Below, one piece after another: positions 45,194 through 54,067 of a stretch of 64,000 nt of DNA. The notes beneath the pieces were generated by a model. The model was not told where the DNA came from. It made no database searches and saw only the letters and a program-made list of their open reading frames with translations. Origin of the DNA: HGM04593 sp045636545 (lineage in GTDB: Bacteria > Bacteroidota > Bacteroidia > Bacteroidales > Bacteroidaceae); contig JAZTXR010000062.1 in assembly GCA_045636545.1 (NCBI GenBank), forward strand, positions 1 through 64,000. Direction: 5' to 3'. Each line of letters starts with the position of its first letter. Positions within the stretch are counted from its first letter, which is position 1. The position numbers and the translations under genes are program-made.

Positions 45194-45682
45194 TTACTTG
45201 AACAGGATGTTCCAACCGTTGGAAAAGGTAATGACAAGGACATAAATGCCGTATGCCGCTTTTATACCTGTAGTGAGCATGAAGGCAACGAATGACATTG
45301 TTGCAACCTTGAAGGCTTTGTCCGACGGGGTCTTGGCAATGAGCTCGCCAATGTATGCACCAAGGAAAGGTCCCAACAGAATGCCCGGCAAGCCAAAGAA
45401 CATTCCAATGACAAGACCTATGGTGGTTCCCCAAGTGCCATACTTTGAACCGCCCGATTTCTTTGTGAGCCACACAGGAGCGACATAGTCGAGTGCGGTG
45501 ATGACCACGGTTAGTATGCCGTTGATGATGAGGGCTGTCGTGGTGATGTCGTTGCCGTCGCAGAAAATGAGCAGCAGCAATGCAATGAAGCTTACAGGCG
45601 TGCCTGGTAAGCCGGGAAGCACTGCACCGATAGCGCCGATGAGGGCGAGCAGCAGTGCGAGGATTAGAAGCAGAGTGTCCAT
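45194..45682 (-). CDS. DUF456-family membrane protein
   Basis: 162 aa with about five membrane segments. The family marks are the glycine-rich 'IGAVLPGLPGTPVSF' near the N-terminus and 'FFGLPGILLGPFLGAYIGEL' in the middle, a repeated Leu-Pro-Gly pattern. Biochemical role unknown. Own promoter element at 45715-45722. Confidence 0.85.
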   Translation of the reverse strand: MDTLLLILALLLALIGAIGAVLPGLPGTPVSFIALLLLIFCDGNDITTTALIINGILTVVITALDYVAPVWLTKKSGGSKYGTWGTTIGLVIGMFFGLPGILLGPFLGAYIGELIAKTPSDKAFKVATMSFVAFMLTTGIKAAYGIYVLVITFSNGWNILFK

Positions 45683-45714
45683 AGCGTGTGTTTTGTCTGT
45701 TTTGGTTTACGGTG

Positions 45715-45722
45715 CAAAGGTA
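45715..45722 (-). promoter_or_regulatory. -7 element for the DUF456 gene
   Basis: TACCTTTG on the minus strand, 33 bases before the ATG at 45682. Confidence 0.45.
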
Positions 45723-45748
45723 GCGCTTATTTGTTTTAAAATGTAAAA

Positions 45749-45782
45749 TTTGTATTTTTTAACGGCAAATTGAGTATCTTAG
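45749..45782 (+). promoter_or_regulatory. Possible promoter for cls
   Basis: TTTG at 45749-45752, then TATCTTAG (one mismatch) at 45775-45782, 22 bases apart. It predicts a leader of about 120 bases containing the hairpin at 45849-45868. Confidence 0.4.
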
Positions 45783-45848
45783 CGCGTGAAACAACGTTGC
45801 GCATTGTGATTGGCGATGTCGTTTCTTTTGTTTTGCAGTGTGGTCGCG

Positions 45849-45868
45849 GGTGTCTGTGACACCTTTTT
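45849..45868 (+). terminator. Short hairpin with T-run in the cls leader
   Basis: GGTGTC (45849-45854), three-base loop, GACACC (45858-45863), then TTTTT (45864-45868). It has the form of a small intrinsic terminator, placed 40 bases before the cls ATG. It could attenuate cls transcription or end a short upstream RNA. Six base pairs is short, so this is tentative. Confidence 0.4.
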
Positions 45869-45907
45869 GTCTCCAATGATGTTTGTAAAAGAAAAATGTT
45901 GTAAGAA

Positions 45908-47335
45908 ATGAGTGCTGGTGCAGTCTCTTTAATGGGAGTCCTCTATTGGCTCTATCTGGTTGTGGCAATAGTGGTGATGGTCAGGGTGATATTGAGGAAC
46001 CGTGATACCGTAAAGACGCTTGCGTGGATTATGGTATTCATTTTCATACCCTTCCTGGGGTTGTTGCTCTACTTTTTCTTCGGGCGCGACACACGGCGCA
46101 GAAGAATGGCGGGCAGGCGTTTCATGGCGCAGCTGAAGCATTACAGTGCATTGGCGGCGGGTGGTAATGCCGGCACTGGGGTTATGCCTGAATATCAGTC
46201 GCTTGCCACTCTTTTTGAGAATGTCTCTTCGGCGCCTCTTCTGCCGTTCGATGAGGCCGAGGTCATATCCGATACCCGCCTGTTCGGGGAGCGCCTTTTT
46301 GATATTATCGCGGCTGCAGAGAACCACATCCATCTGCAGTTCTATATAATCGAGGATGATATGTTCGGCCGTCGTCTGCGTGATGTGCTTGTCGAAAAGG
46401 CAAGGCAGGGAGTAGAGGTGAGGCTCATATATGACAGTGTCGGCTGCTGGCGGGTAAAGAAGGCTTTCTTCGAGAGTATGCGCGATGCAGGTGTGTGCGT
46501 GGTGTCGTTTCTTGAGGTCTTCTTCCCGTTGCTCTCGAATAGGGTCAATTATCGCAATCACAGGAAAATAGTCGTTGTTGACGGCAAGGTGGGGCTTGTT
46601 GGCGGTTGTAATGTCGCCGACCGCTATCTGGATGGAGTTGGCGGTGGCGTGTGGCGCGATACGATGCTGTTGCTGCGCGGTGCTGCCGTCAATGGGTTGC
46701 AGGCCTCGTTCATTGTGGACTGGTATTTTGCGAACCGCACGCTGGTGGGCGGTAAACGCTATTTTCCACTGTCGGGGGGCAGTGGCGGGCCATACGTGCA
46801 GATTGTGCAGTCAAACCCGGTGGGCGACGTGAGGAGCATATATTGCGGCTATATGAAGATTCTTTCCCAGGCAAGGAGCTATGTCTATATGCAGACCCCC
46901 TATTTTATGCCTGATGAGCCGTTCCTGCAGGCTATGAAGAGTGCGGTCTTGTCGGGGGTGGATGTCAGGCTCATGCTGCCTTTGCATTCGGACAGTGTGT
47001 TTGCCGACTATGCATCGATGTCGCATCTTGGTGCTCTGCTCGATGCCGGGGTGAAGGTATTTCTTTACCAGGGTGGAATGCTGCACAGCAAGTGTTGTGT
47101 GTGTGATGACAGCCTGACATCAATCGGCTCGGTCAACCTTGATTCCCGTAGCTTTTTCTATAACTTCGAGGTCAGCGCATTTGTGTATGACAAGGGGGTG
47201 GCTTCTGTTGTAAAGGAGAACTTCCTGAATGATATGGAGCAGTGTCGTCAACTCACGGCAAGCGACTACCGCAAACGTCCTTTTCTCAAACGCAGTGTAG
47301 AATCTTTGGTCAAGCTCTTCTCGCCGTTGCTGTAA
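45908..47335 (+). CDS. cls: Cardiolipin synthase, phospholipase D superfamily
   Basis: 475-aa inner-membrane enzyme joining two phosphatidylglycerols, or PG with another phospholipid, into cardiolipin. Two N-terminal membrane helices (about 8-28 and 38-58, the latter followed by 'GRDTRRRR') precede two PLD domains, each with an HKD motif: H218-x-K220-(x)4-D225 and H393-x-K395-(x)4-D400, followed by 'GSVNLDSRSF'. Length and order fit ClsA-type enzymes. Confidence 0.93.
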   Translation: MSAGAVSLMGVLYWLYLVVAIVVMVRVILRNRDTVKTLAWIMVFIFIPFLGLLLYFFFGRDTRRRRMAGRRFMAQLKHYSALAAGGNAGTGVMPEYQSLATLFENVSSAPLLPFDEAEVISDTRLFGERLFDIIAAAENHIHLQFYIIEDDMFGRRLRDVLVEKARQGVEVRLIYDSVGCWRVKKAFFESMRDAGVCVVSFLEVFFPLLSNRVNYRNHRKIVVVDGKVGLVGGCNVADRYLDGVGGGVWRDTMLLLRGAAVNGLQASFIVDWYFANRTLVGGKRYFPLSGGSGGPYVQIVQSNPVGDVRSIYCGYMKILSQARSYVYMQTPYFMPDEPFLQAMKSAVLSGVDVRLMLPLHSDSVFADYASMSHLGALLDAGVKVFLYQGGMLHSKCCVCDDSLTSIGSVNLDSRSFFYNFEVSAFVYDKGVASVVKENFLNDMEQCRQLTASDYRKRPFLKRSVESLVKLFSPLL

Positions 47336-47370
47336 TGTTCGGATTCCGCCGTGCCGGACGGTGGTGGCAA

Positions 47371-47721
47371 TTATAACAGGTCAAGCTCCTGTTTTATTCC
47401 CAACAGCTCTTCCTTGATAGCCTTCAGGCGGTCGATTACCTCGCTGTTTGTCTCGGCTGTCTCTTTTGTGCCGCTGCCCTTCAGTTGTTTCTTTGCGCCA
47501 GCAAGCGTCAGTTTGCGCTCCTTGACAAGGTGGTAGATGGTGCGCAGGGTCTTTATATCCTCCTTTGTGTAGCGGCGAACGCCGTTTGCGCCTTTGTATG
47601 GCGACACCTGTGGAAACACGCTCTCCCAATAGCGGAGCGTGGTCTCTGTTACCGACAGTTCTTGTGCAACCTCCTTGATGGAGTAGTACATCTTAAGGTC
47701 TTTATTGGTGTTCAGTGCCAT
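47371..47721 (-). CDS. MerR-family transcriptional regulator
   Basis: 116 aa from the ATG at 47721, one base after the stop of the M23 gene; an ATG at 47730 would overlap that gene by 8 bases. The N-terminal winged helix is clear ('YYSIKEVAQELSVTETTLRYW', split here by the helix turn, then 'NGVRRYTKEDIKTLRTIYHL'). A short coiled coil (about 85-116) follows. There is no cysteine-rich effector domain, so it is unlikely to sense metals. Probably co-transcribed with the M23 peptidase, an arrangement I recall in Bacteroidales. Confidence 0.9.
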   Translation of the reverse strand: MALNTNKDLKMYYSIKEVAQELSVTETTLRYWESVFPQVSPYKGANGVRRYTKEDIKTLRTIYHLVKERKLTLAGAKKQLKGSGTKETAETNSEVIDRLKAIKEELLGIKQELDLL

Positions 47722-47722
47722 A

Positions 47723-48697
47723 TCAGTCATATATTTTACCGTGGTTCTCGGCCATCTGCAGCATCTGGTCATATCCATCGGCATCCAAGTCCATAAAATA
47801 GTAGTTGATGGGGTTCACGTGGTTGCCTTTGACAATCACTTCGTAGTGCAGGTGTGGGCCGGTACTCTTGCCCGAGTTGCCGCTGAGTGCTATCTGCTCG
47901 CCGCGTACAACCTTCTGTCCTCTCTTTACAAGGAACTTCTTGTCGAGCAGGTGGGCGTAGAGTGTCTTGTAACCATATCCATGGTCAATGACTACGGTGT
48001 AGCCATACCCCGACATCCATTTCGCACTCTCCACCACACCGTCGGCGGTGGCATATACAGGGGTCTTCTTGTCGCATGAGAAATCCATTCCGCGGTGGAA
48101 TGTGCGTACGTTGTATACGGGGTCTATCCTGTATCCGTAACCCGATGCCGTTCGCTTGAGGTCGCGGTTTGCAATTGGCTGTATTGCCGGTGTGTGGCGC
48201 AGGCGTGTCTTTGAATCCTTGTCAAGCGCCACAATCTCGTCGAACGACTTTATCTGCATGTATAGCTGTTTCTCAAGCAGGTCTATCTTCTGTGTCGTCT
48301 CGATGAGCAGCTCCGAGTTGTCCATCTTCAGTAGCTCGTCATAGCGGTTGGTGCCGCCGTAGCCGGCGTTCCTTACATCGGCCGAGATTGGCTCGGCATC
48401 GAGCATCACCCTGTAGAGGTTGTCGTCGCGCTGCTGTATGTCCTGCAGCACCAGCATGGCCTCGTCAAGCCGTTTTGAGAGGATTCTGTATTGTGCAAGA
48501 ATCTCGGAGTTCTCGCTCTCCAGTTCCTCGACCGACGGCTTGTCGATGAATATGTGGAAGAGGATGAACGAACCGCAGCCGAAGATTATGAAGTACAACA
48601 CATGGTGAAGGCTCTTTAGCAGCCTCTGTGTAAAATTCGGCCGGACACGTTCGTATGTATTTGTGTCGGGATTGTATGTATAGTAGTTCTTTCTCAT
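47723..48697 (-). CDS. M23-family metalloendopeptidase, membrane anchored
   Basis: 324 aa. A cytoplasmic N-terminus with basic residues, one membrane helix (about 31-51), a coiled coil (about 55-95), then a LytM/M23 domain (about 185-300) with zinc residues in 'HRGMDF' and 'HLHYEV' and the usual 'GYRIDPVYN'. Both motifs are complete, so it should be an active peptidoglycan endopeptidase in the periplasm rather than a degenerate activator. The promoter at 48716-48747 is a near-perfect match. Confidence 0.92.
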   Translation of the reverse strand: MRKNYYTYNPDTNTYERVRPNFTQRLLKSLHHVLYFIIFGCGSFILFHIFIDKPSVEELESENSEILAQYRILSKRLDEAMLVLQDIQQRDDNLYRVMLDAEPISADVRNAGYGGTNRYDELLKMDNSELLIETTQKIDLLEKQLYMQIKSFDEIVALDKDSKTRLRHTPAIQPIANRDLKRTASGYGYRIDPVYNVRTFHRGMDFSCDKKTPVYATADGVVESAKWMSGYGYTVVIDHGYGYKTLYAHLLDKKFLVKRGQKVVRGEQIALSGNSGKSTGPHLHYEVIVKGNHVNPINYYFMDLDADGYDQMLQMAENHGKIYD

Positions 48698-48715
48698 TGC
48701 TCTCTTTTACTATGG

Positions 48716-48747
48716 CAAAAATAGTAAAAGCGCTCTTTTTATGCAAA
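48716..48747 (-). promoter_or_regulatory. Promoter for the M23 peptidase gene
   Basis: On the minus strand TTTG (48747-48744), 20 bases, then TATTTTTG (48723-48716), matching the Bacteroidetes consensus at both elements and in spacing. The ATG follows 19 bases later. Confidence 0.65.
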
Positions 48748-48838
48748 TATTATTCGTCCAAAGCGGGAGTTTGTGGGTAAAGATGCTTTTTGGTGTCAAT
48801 ATTATGCGCCTTGCCATCGTTTTTTTGCCAAAATGTTG

Positions 48839-48846
48839 TAAATTTG
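48839..48846 (+). promoter_or_regulatory. -7 element for alaS
   Basis: TAAATTTG, an exact TAnnTTTG match, 72 bases before the alaS ATG. No matching -33 element is seen. Confidence 0.4.
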
Positions 48847-48917
48847 CACTGTTTGTGCGCTTGCGGGTAATGTGCCTGCGCGTGTATGTGGTTTGAAAAC
48901 AGAAAAATAACAGTAAT

Positions 48918-51536
48918 ATGCTCACATCAAAAGAAATCAGAGAGTCATTCAAAAAGTTTTTTGAAGAGAAAGGTCACCTTATTGTGCCTTCGGCACCAAT
49001 GGTTGTTAAGGATGACCCTACACTTATGTTTACCAATGCCGGTATGAACCAGTTCAAGGATATAATACTTGGCAACGCTCCTGCGAAGAGCAAGCGTGTG
49101 GCCGATTCGCAGAAGTGTCTGCGTGTAAGCGGCAAGCACAACGACCTGGAGGAGGTCGGTCACGATACATACCACCACACCATGTTCGAGATGCTCGGTA
49201 ACTGGTCATTCGGCGACTACTTCAAGGAGGATGCCATCAACTGGGCGTGGGAGTACCTTACACAGGTTGTGAAGCTCGACCCCGAGCGTATGTATGCGAC
49301 TGTGTTCGAGGGCTGTGAGGCCGAGGGTCTCGAGCGTGACAACGAGGCGGCTGCAATCTGGGAAAAACATCTGCCGGCCGAGCGCATCATCAACGGTAAC
49401 CACAAGGACAACTTCTGGGAGATGGGCGATACAGGTCCATGCGGTCCCTGCTCGGAGATTCACATCGACCTCCGCAGCGACGAGGAAAGAGCGAAAATCA
49501 ACGGTCGCGACCTGGTGAACGGTTCACATCCGCAGGTGATTGAGATATGGAACCTTGTGTTCATGCAGTTCAACCGCATGGCCGACGGTCACCTTGAGGA
49601 ACTCCCAGCAAAGGTAATCGATACCGGTATGGGCTTTGAACGTCTCTGTATGGCGTTGCAGGGCAAGCAGTCTAACTATGACACCGATGTTTTCCAGCCA
49701 ATCATCAAGGCTATCGGCGAAATCTCGGGCAAGAGCTACGGTTGCGATGCTCAGGTCGACGTTGCAATGCGTGTTATTGCCGACCACATACGTACAATCT
49801 CGTTCTCCATTACCGACGGTCAGCTTCCATCGAATGCAAAGGCCGGTTATGTAATCCGCCGTATCCTGCGCCGTGCTGTGCGTTACGGCTACACATTCTT
49901 GGGGCAGAAGCAGGCATTCATGTACAAGCTTGTCCCTGCACTCATAGACAATATGGGCGATGCCTATCCCGAGCTGAAACAGCAGCAGGAGCTGATTACA
50001 AAGGTTATCAAGGAAGAGGAGGACTCTTTCCTTCGTACTTTGGAGACAGGTATGGGTATGCTCGACAAGATTATCGCTACTGCAAAGGCTGCGGGCAACA
50101 GCGAAATCAGCGGTGTAGAGGCGTTTACACTCTACGACACATTCGGTTTCCCCATTGACCTTACACAGCTTATTCTGCGCGAGAGCGACCTTACTGTGAA
50201 TATGGAACAGTTCGACGAGGAGATGCAGAAGCAGAAGGCGCGCGCCCGCAACGCGGCTGCCGTTGAGAACGGTGACTGGGTTACAGTCAATGAGGGTGAG
50301 AGCGTGTTCGTGGGCTATGACAACACTGAGTGCTCTACAACCATCCTGCGTTATCGCCAGACAAAACAGAAGAACCAGACATACTATCAGATAGTGCTCA
50401 AGGAGACTCCTTTCTATGCCGAGAGCGGTGGCCAGGTTGGCGATACCGGTTACCTTGTATGTGGCGACGAGCGCATCGAGGTTGTCGATACAAAGAAGGA
50501 GAACAACCTGCCGATACATATAACAAAGCAGTTGCCGGCAGACCCTGCTGCGGTGTTCGTTGCCCAGGTGGACAAGGCCAAACGTGCGGCCTGTGCAGCA
50601 AACCACTCTTGTACACACTTGCTTGACCAGGCTTTGCGCCAGGTGCTCGGCACTCACGTTGAGCAGAAGGGCTCACTCGTTACCCCCGAGGGTATCCGCT
50701 TTGATTTCTCACACTTCCAGAAGGTGACCGACGAGGAGATTGAGCAGGTTGAACGCATTGTGAATGCACGCATCCGCGAGAATATTCCTCTTACCGATTA
50801 CCGCAACATCCCCATTGAGGAGGCAAAGAAACTTGGTGCAATTGCACTGTTTGGTGAGAAGTATGGCGACCACGTGCGCGTTGTGCAGTTCGGCTCGTCA
50901 ATCGAGTTCTGTGGCGGTACACACGTTGCAGCTACCGGTAACATCGGTATGGTGAAGATTGTGAGCGAGAGTTCTGTCGCTGCCGGTGTGCGCCGCATCG
51001 AGGCAATCACAGGCGAGGCTCTTGAGAACCACAACTACAAGGTACAGGCTCTTTTGAAGGAGATTCAGGCTCTCTTCAACAATGTGCCTAACCTCAAGGC
51101 TACAATCGTCAAGTCAATTGCCGAGAATGCCGAGCTGAAGAAGGAAATTGAGGCATATACCAAGGAGAAGGCTGCTATGGTAAAGGCCGAGCTGCTCAAG
51201 GATATCAAGGAGTTCAACGGTATGCGTTACATCAGCGCTGTGCTTCCTTTGGCGCCTGCAACAGTAAAGGATATCGTCTTCATGCTTCGTCAGGAGCAGG
51301 CTGAGAACCTGCTTGTTGTGGTTGGTAGTGTCTACAACGACAAGCCGCAGCTGACAATCTCAGTAAGTGCCGACCTTGTAGAGAAGGGCTTGAATGCAGG
51401 CAAGATTGTAGGTCAGGCTGCGCGCGAGATGCAGGGCGGCGGTGGCGGTCAGGCGCACTTCGCTCAGGCGGGTGGAAAGAACCCCGACGGAGTGAAGGCT
51501 GCAATTGACAAGGTTTTTGACATCATCAAGGGGTAA
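48918..51536 (+). CDS. alaS: Alanyl-tRNA synthetase
   Basis: 872-aa class II synthetase charging tRNA-Ala. Motif 1 region 'LIVPSAPMVVKDDPTLMFTN', motif 2 with 'TYHHTMFEMLGNWSFGDYF', and motif 3 'DTGMGFERLCM'. The editing domain has 'NHSCTHLLDQAL' (H-x3-H) and 'CGGTHVAATG' (C-x3-H), so mischarged Ser and Gly should be removed. The C-Ala domain ends with 'GGGGGQAHFAQAGGK'. Complete, with strong codon bias. A 22-bp terminator follows. Confidence 0.97.
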   Translation: MLTSKEIRESFKKFFEEKGHLIVPSAPMVVKDDPTLMFTNAGMNQFKDIILGNAPAKSKRVADSQKCLRVSGKHNDLEEVGHDTYHHTMFEMLGNWSFGDYFKEDAINWAWEYLTQVVKLDPERMYATVFEGCEAEGLERDNEAAAIWEKHLPAERIINGNHKDNFWEMGDTGPCGPCSEIHIDLRSDEERAKINGRDLVNGSHPQVIEIWNLVFMQFNRMADGHLEELPAKVIDTGMGFERLCMALQGKQSNYDTDVFQPIIKAIGEISGKSYGCDAQVDVAMRVIADHIRTISFSITDGQLPSNAKAGYVIRRILRRAVRYGYTFLGQKQAFMYKLVPALIDNMGDAYPELKQQQELITKVIKEEEDSFLRTLETGMGMLDKIIATAKAAGNSEISGVEAFTLYDTFGFPIDLTQLILRESDLTVNMEQFDEEMQKQKARARNAAAVENGDWVTVNEGESVFVGYDNTECSTTILRYRQTKQKNQTYYQIVLKETPFYAESGGQVGDTGYLVCGDERIEVVDTKKENNLPIHITKQLPADPAAVFVAQVDKAKRAACAANHSCTHLLDQALRQVLGTHVEQKGSLVTPEGIRFDFSHFQKVTDEEIEQVERIVNARIRENIPLTDYRNIPIEEAKKLGAIALFGEKYGDHVRVVQFGSSIEFCGGTHVAATGNIGMVKIVSESSVAAGVRRIEAITGEALENHNYKVQALLKEIQALFNNVPNLKATIVKSIAENAELKKEIEAYTKEKAAMVKAELLKDIKEFNGMRYISAVLPLAPATVKDIVFMLRQEQAENLLVVVGSVYNDKPQLTISVSADLVEKGLNAGKIVGQAAREMQGGGGGQAHFAQAGGKNPDGVKAAIDKVFDIIKG

Positions 51537-51546
51537 TCCAAAGATA

Positions 51547-51594
51547 AGTATAAGCAAAGAGGCTTGCGGATACGCAAGCCTCTTTGCTTATACT
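51547..51594. terminator. 22-bp terminator shared by alaS and the converging helicase gene
   Basis: Bases 51547-51568 pair perfectly with 51573-51594 around a 4-base loop. The right arm contains the stop and last codons of the minus-strand gene (stop at 51588-51590). Confidence 0.8.
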
Positions 51595-53009
51595 TTCCAG
51601 TTCACGAGGTGCAGCTTTTCGCTTGCACGGGTGAAGGCTGTGTAGAGCCAGCGGTAGTAGTCCGGGTTTATCATATCCTCGCTGATGTAGCCCTGGTCAA
51701 TGAATACCCGTTTCCACTCGCCGCCCTGTGCCTTGTGGCAGGTGATGGCGTAGCCGTATTTTACCTGCAGGGCGTTGTAGTACGGGTTCTTGCGTATCTC
51801 TTCCATGCGCTTGCGCTTTGAGCGTATCTCGGGGTAATCCTCCCACACGGCGGTGAAGAGCCTCTCGTTCTCCTCCCTTGTGAGCGAGGGCGATTCGCTT
51901 GTGAGGGTGTCGAGCATAATCTTCACGTCTATCTCGCAATCCTCGTAGTCTATAAGCGAGAGTGTGACATCGGCAAAGCGGAAACCGTACATCTCCTCGG
52001 TACCGTTCACACGTACAATCTCGGCAATGTCGCCATTTGCTATGAAGTCGAGTTTTTCGAGCAGTGTCTTGTCCTCTTTGCCCAGTTGTTCGCGCCAGTA
52101 GTAGTTGTTCTTTACAATCATCAACAGCTCGCCACGGCACAGCTCCTCCTCGCGGTAGAGGATGCGGCGGCGTATTCCCTCGTTGTACACATTGGCGCGT
52201 TTGTTGGAACGGCACAGTATTATGGTGTTGTCAATACCGGCCTTGTCATAGCTGCTCTCTATTGCCTCTATCAGCTCCTCGCCCTGCACGCTGCAGATGT
52301 CGCTGAATCCCTTCATCTTTACCTCGGGCACTGCGTATGTGTCCTCTTCGTCAATCCTTTGGCGCAGTATGGTGGCATTGTAGAGTATGCCCGAGTCACC
52401 CAACTGGCGCATTACCTGTGTCAGCTGCGCAACTGTCACGTCAAGGTACATGGAGCGCAGATAGCTCTCGGTGAGTGCGGGCGACTGCATCTCGCCCACG
52501 GGGGGCAGCTGCGCCGTGTCGCCAAGCAACAGCATGGAGCATCCTTGTCCCGAGTATACGAATTCTATGAGGTCATCGAGCAGGCCGCCCGAGCCACCCA
52601 TTGTGCCGCTGTCATTTGATATCATTGATGCCTCGTCTACGATGAAAAGGGTGTTATGCATCCTGTTCTCGGCAAGTGAGAAAACCGAACTGTCCATTAT
52701 GGATTTCTGCCGGTAGATGCATTTGTGGATGGTGTGTGCGCTTTTCCCCGAGTAGTGGGAGAATACCTTGGCGGCACGCCCTGTGGGGGCGAGCAGTACG
52801 GTCTTGCGTTCAAGCTGCTCCATTGTGCGCACCAGTGCCGAGATGAGCGAGGTTTTTCCTGTTCCGGCATATCCGCACAGCAGAAAGACCTTGCGGTCAT
52901 TGGCCGAAAGGATGAATCCGGCCAATTTTTCTATTGAATTTTCCTGCTCAACTGTTGGTTCGAACGGAAAATTGACTTTAATTTGCGAGGCTAAATATCT
53001 ATTTATCAC
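51588..53009 (-). CDS. RecD/Dda-like superfamily 1 helicase
   Basis: 473-aa AAA-type ATPase. Walker A 'LCGYAGTGKTSLI' (about 43-55), 'LLAPTGRAAKVFS' (motif Ia), 'FIVDEASMIS' (Walker B), 'LLLGDTAQLPPVG' (motif III), and the C-terminal UvrD-like motifs 'YAITCHKAQGGEW' and 'WLYTAFTRASEKLHL'. This matches short RecD2/Dda-type 5'-3' helicases found in Bacteroidetes, not the RecBCD subunit. The start is a GTG at 53009; no ATG occurs before the Walker A region. Exact repair or replication role unknown. Confidence 0.88.
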   Translation of the reverse strand: MINRYLASQIKVNFPFEPTVEQENSIEKLAGFILSANDRKVFLLCGYAGTGKTSLISALVRTMEQLERKTVLLAPTGRAAKVFSHYSGKSAHTIHKCIYRQKSIMDSSVFSLAENRMHNTLFIVDEASMISNDSGTMGGSGGLLDDLIEFVYSGQGCSMLLLGDTAQLPPVGEMQSPALTESYLRSMYLDVTVAQLTQVMRQLGDSGILYNATILRQRIDEEDTYAVPEVKMKGFSDICSVQGEELIEAIESSYDKAGIDNTIILCRSNKRANVYNEGIRRRILYREEELCRGELLMIVKNNYYWREQLGKEDKTLLEKLDFIANGDIAEIVRVNGTEEMYGFRFADVTLSLIDYEDCEIDVKIMLDTLTSESPSLTREENERLFTAVWEDYPEIRSKRKRMEEIRKNPYYNALQVKYGYAITCHKAQGGEWKRVFIDQGYISEDMINPDYYRWLYTAFTRASEKLHLVNWKV

Positions 53010-53060
53010 TTTTAACGGTAAAAAAATTACTATAAAAAAGGTATATTCGTTTTTTTATCT

Positions 53061-53068
53061 TATTTTTG
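53061..53068 (+). promoter_or_regulatory. -7 element for the 53103 operon
   Basis: TATTTTTG, an exact TAnnTTTG match, 34 bases before the ATG at 53103. Confidence 0.45.
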
Positions 53069-53102
53069 TGACACGAAAATAATTAAATAAAAAGATATAA
53101 CA

Positions 53103-54065
53103 ATGAAAAAAGTATTAAATGTAGTTTTGCTTGGTCTTGTCATAGCGCTTGTGTATGCAAACTTCAGCAGTGTCAATGCGCCATTGGACTTTGACAAAAA
53201 GCGTCTGGAACGTGACCAGGTTGTCATTGAGCGCCTTGTAGACATCAGAACCGCTCAGGTGGAGTATCGTGCACAGAACGGCAGATATGCTGCTACTTTT
53301 GACGAACTGATTGCTTTCCTTGGTGACAGCATGAAGGTTGTGAACAAAACCTATATCCTCAATGACAAGCAGTTGGCATTGGTGCGTGACTTCAAGGTCG
53401 AGGATACAAAGCCAAAGGATGCCGATGCAATGGAGTTCTCGGAGGATGAGGCTGACCAGATTATCCTCAACATCCTCAATGATGACAACAAGAAGAATGC
53501 GCAGAAGAATGCCAAGAGAATCGAGAAGCTTGATGCTCTCTATCGCCGCGATACGACTTGGATTGTAAAGAGTGAGGTTCTTGAGGATGGCAGCGTTGTT
53601 GAAACCAAGGAAGCTGTTGTTGATGCAACAATGATTGCCGAGGCTTTCCACCGCGATACAACACGTCTTGCATACGTTGATACCTTGTATCACAACCCTG
53701 CATACGATATCCAGCAGTTGAGATATATCCCATTCAGCAAGGATAGCGTAGGTAACCCAATCGAGTTCTGGTTGAAGGCCGACAGTATTCTGCCTAACGC
53801 CCAGGCTAACCGCAAGGCCGGTGGTTATATCCAGGTATTCGAGGCACGTGCCGACTTCAAGGATTACCTCCAGGGCTTGAACGAGCAGGAGTTGAACAAC
53901 TACCTTCTTCAGGTTATCACAAACGGTACCGAGTATCGTGAGGAGGTTCGCATGGACAAGAACGGTGAGCCTTTGATGGGTGCTAACGGTGTTCTTAAAA
54001 GACGTATTCCAACCCGTAAGGTGGGTGATGCTACCAAGAATAACAACAATGCCGGTAACTGGTAA
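53103..54065 (+). CDS. Membrane-anchored hypothetical protein
   Basis: 320 aa. One N-terminal hydrophobic helix (about 4-20) without a clear cleavage site, then a soluble, mostly charged domain, probably periplasmic. The segment after the helix ('IRTAQVEYRAQNGRYAATFDEL') resembles the start of pilin-like periplasmic domains in spacing, but no type IV pilin processing motif is present. It has a Lys/Asn-rich stretch near 130 and an Asn-rich C-terminus. No family named. It begins an operon with DUF3822 (2-base gap) and rsmD. Confidence 0.8.
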   Translation: MKKVLNVVLLGLVIALVYANFSSVNAPLDFDKKRLERDQVVIERLVDIRTAQVEYRAQNGRYAATFDELIAFLGDSMKVVNKTYILNDKQLALVRDFKVEDTKPKDADAMEFSEDEADQIILNILNDDNKKNAQKNAKRIEKLDALYRRDTTWIVKSEVLEDGSVVETKEAVVDATMIAEAFHRDTTRLAYVDTLYHNPAYDIQQLRYIPFSKDSVGNPIEFWLKADSILPNAQANRKAGGYIQVFEARADFKDYLQGLNEQELNNYLLQVITNGTEYREEVRMDKNGEPLMGANGVLKRRIPTRKVGDATKNNNNAGNW

Positions 54066-54067
54066 TA

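Noticed and set aside
49524..50657. 377-codon minus-strand frame opposite alaS
   Set aside because: Artefact of the strong codon bias of alaS; no motif.
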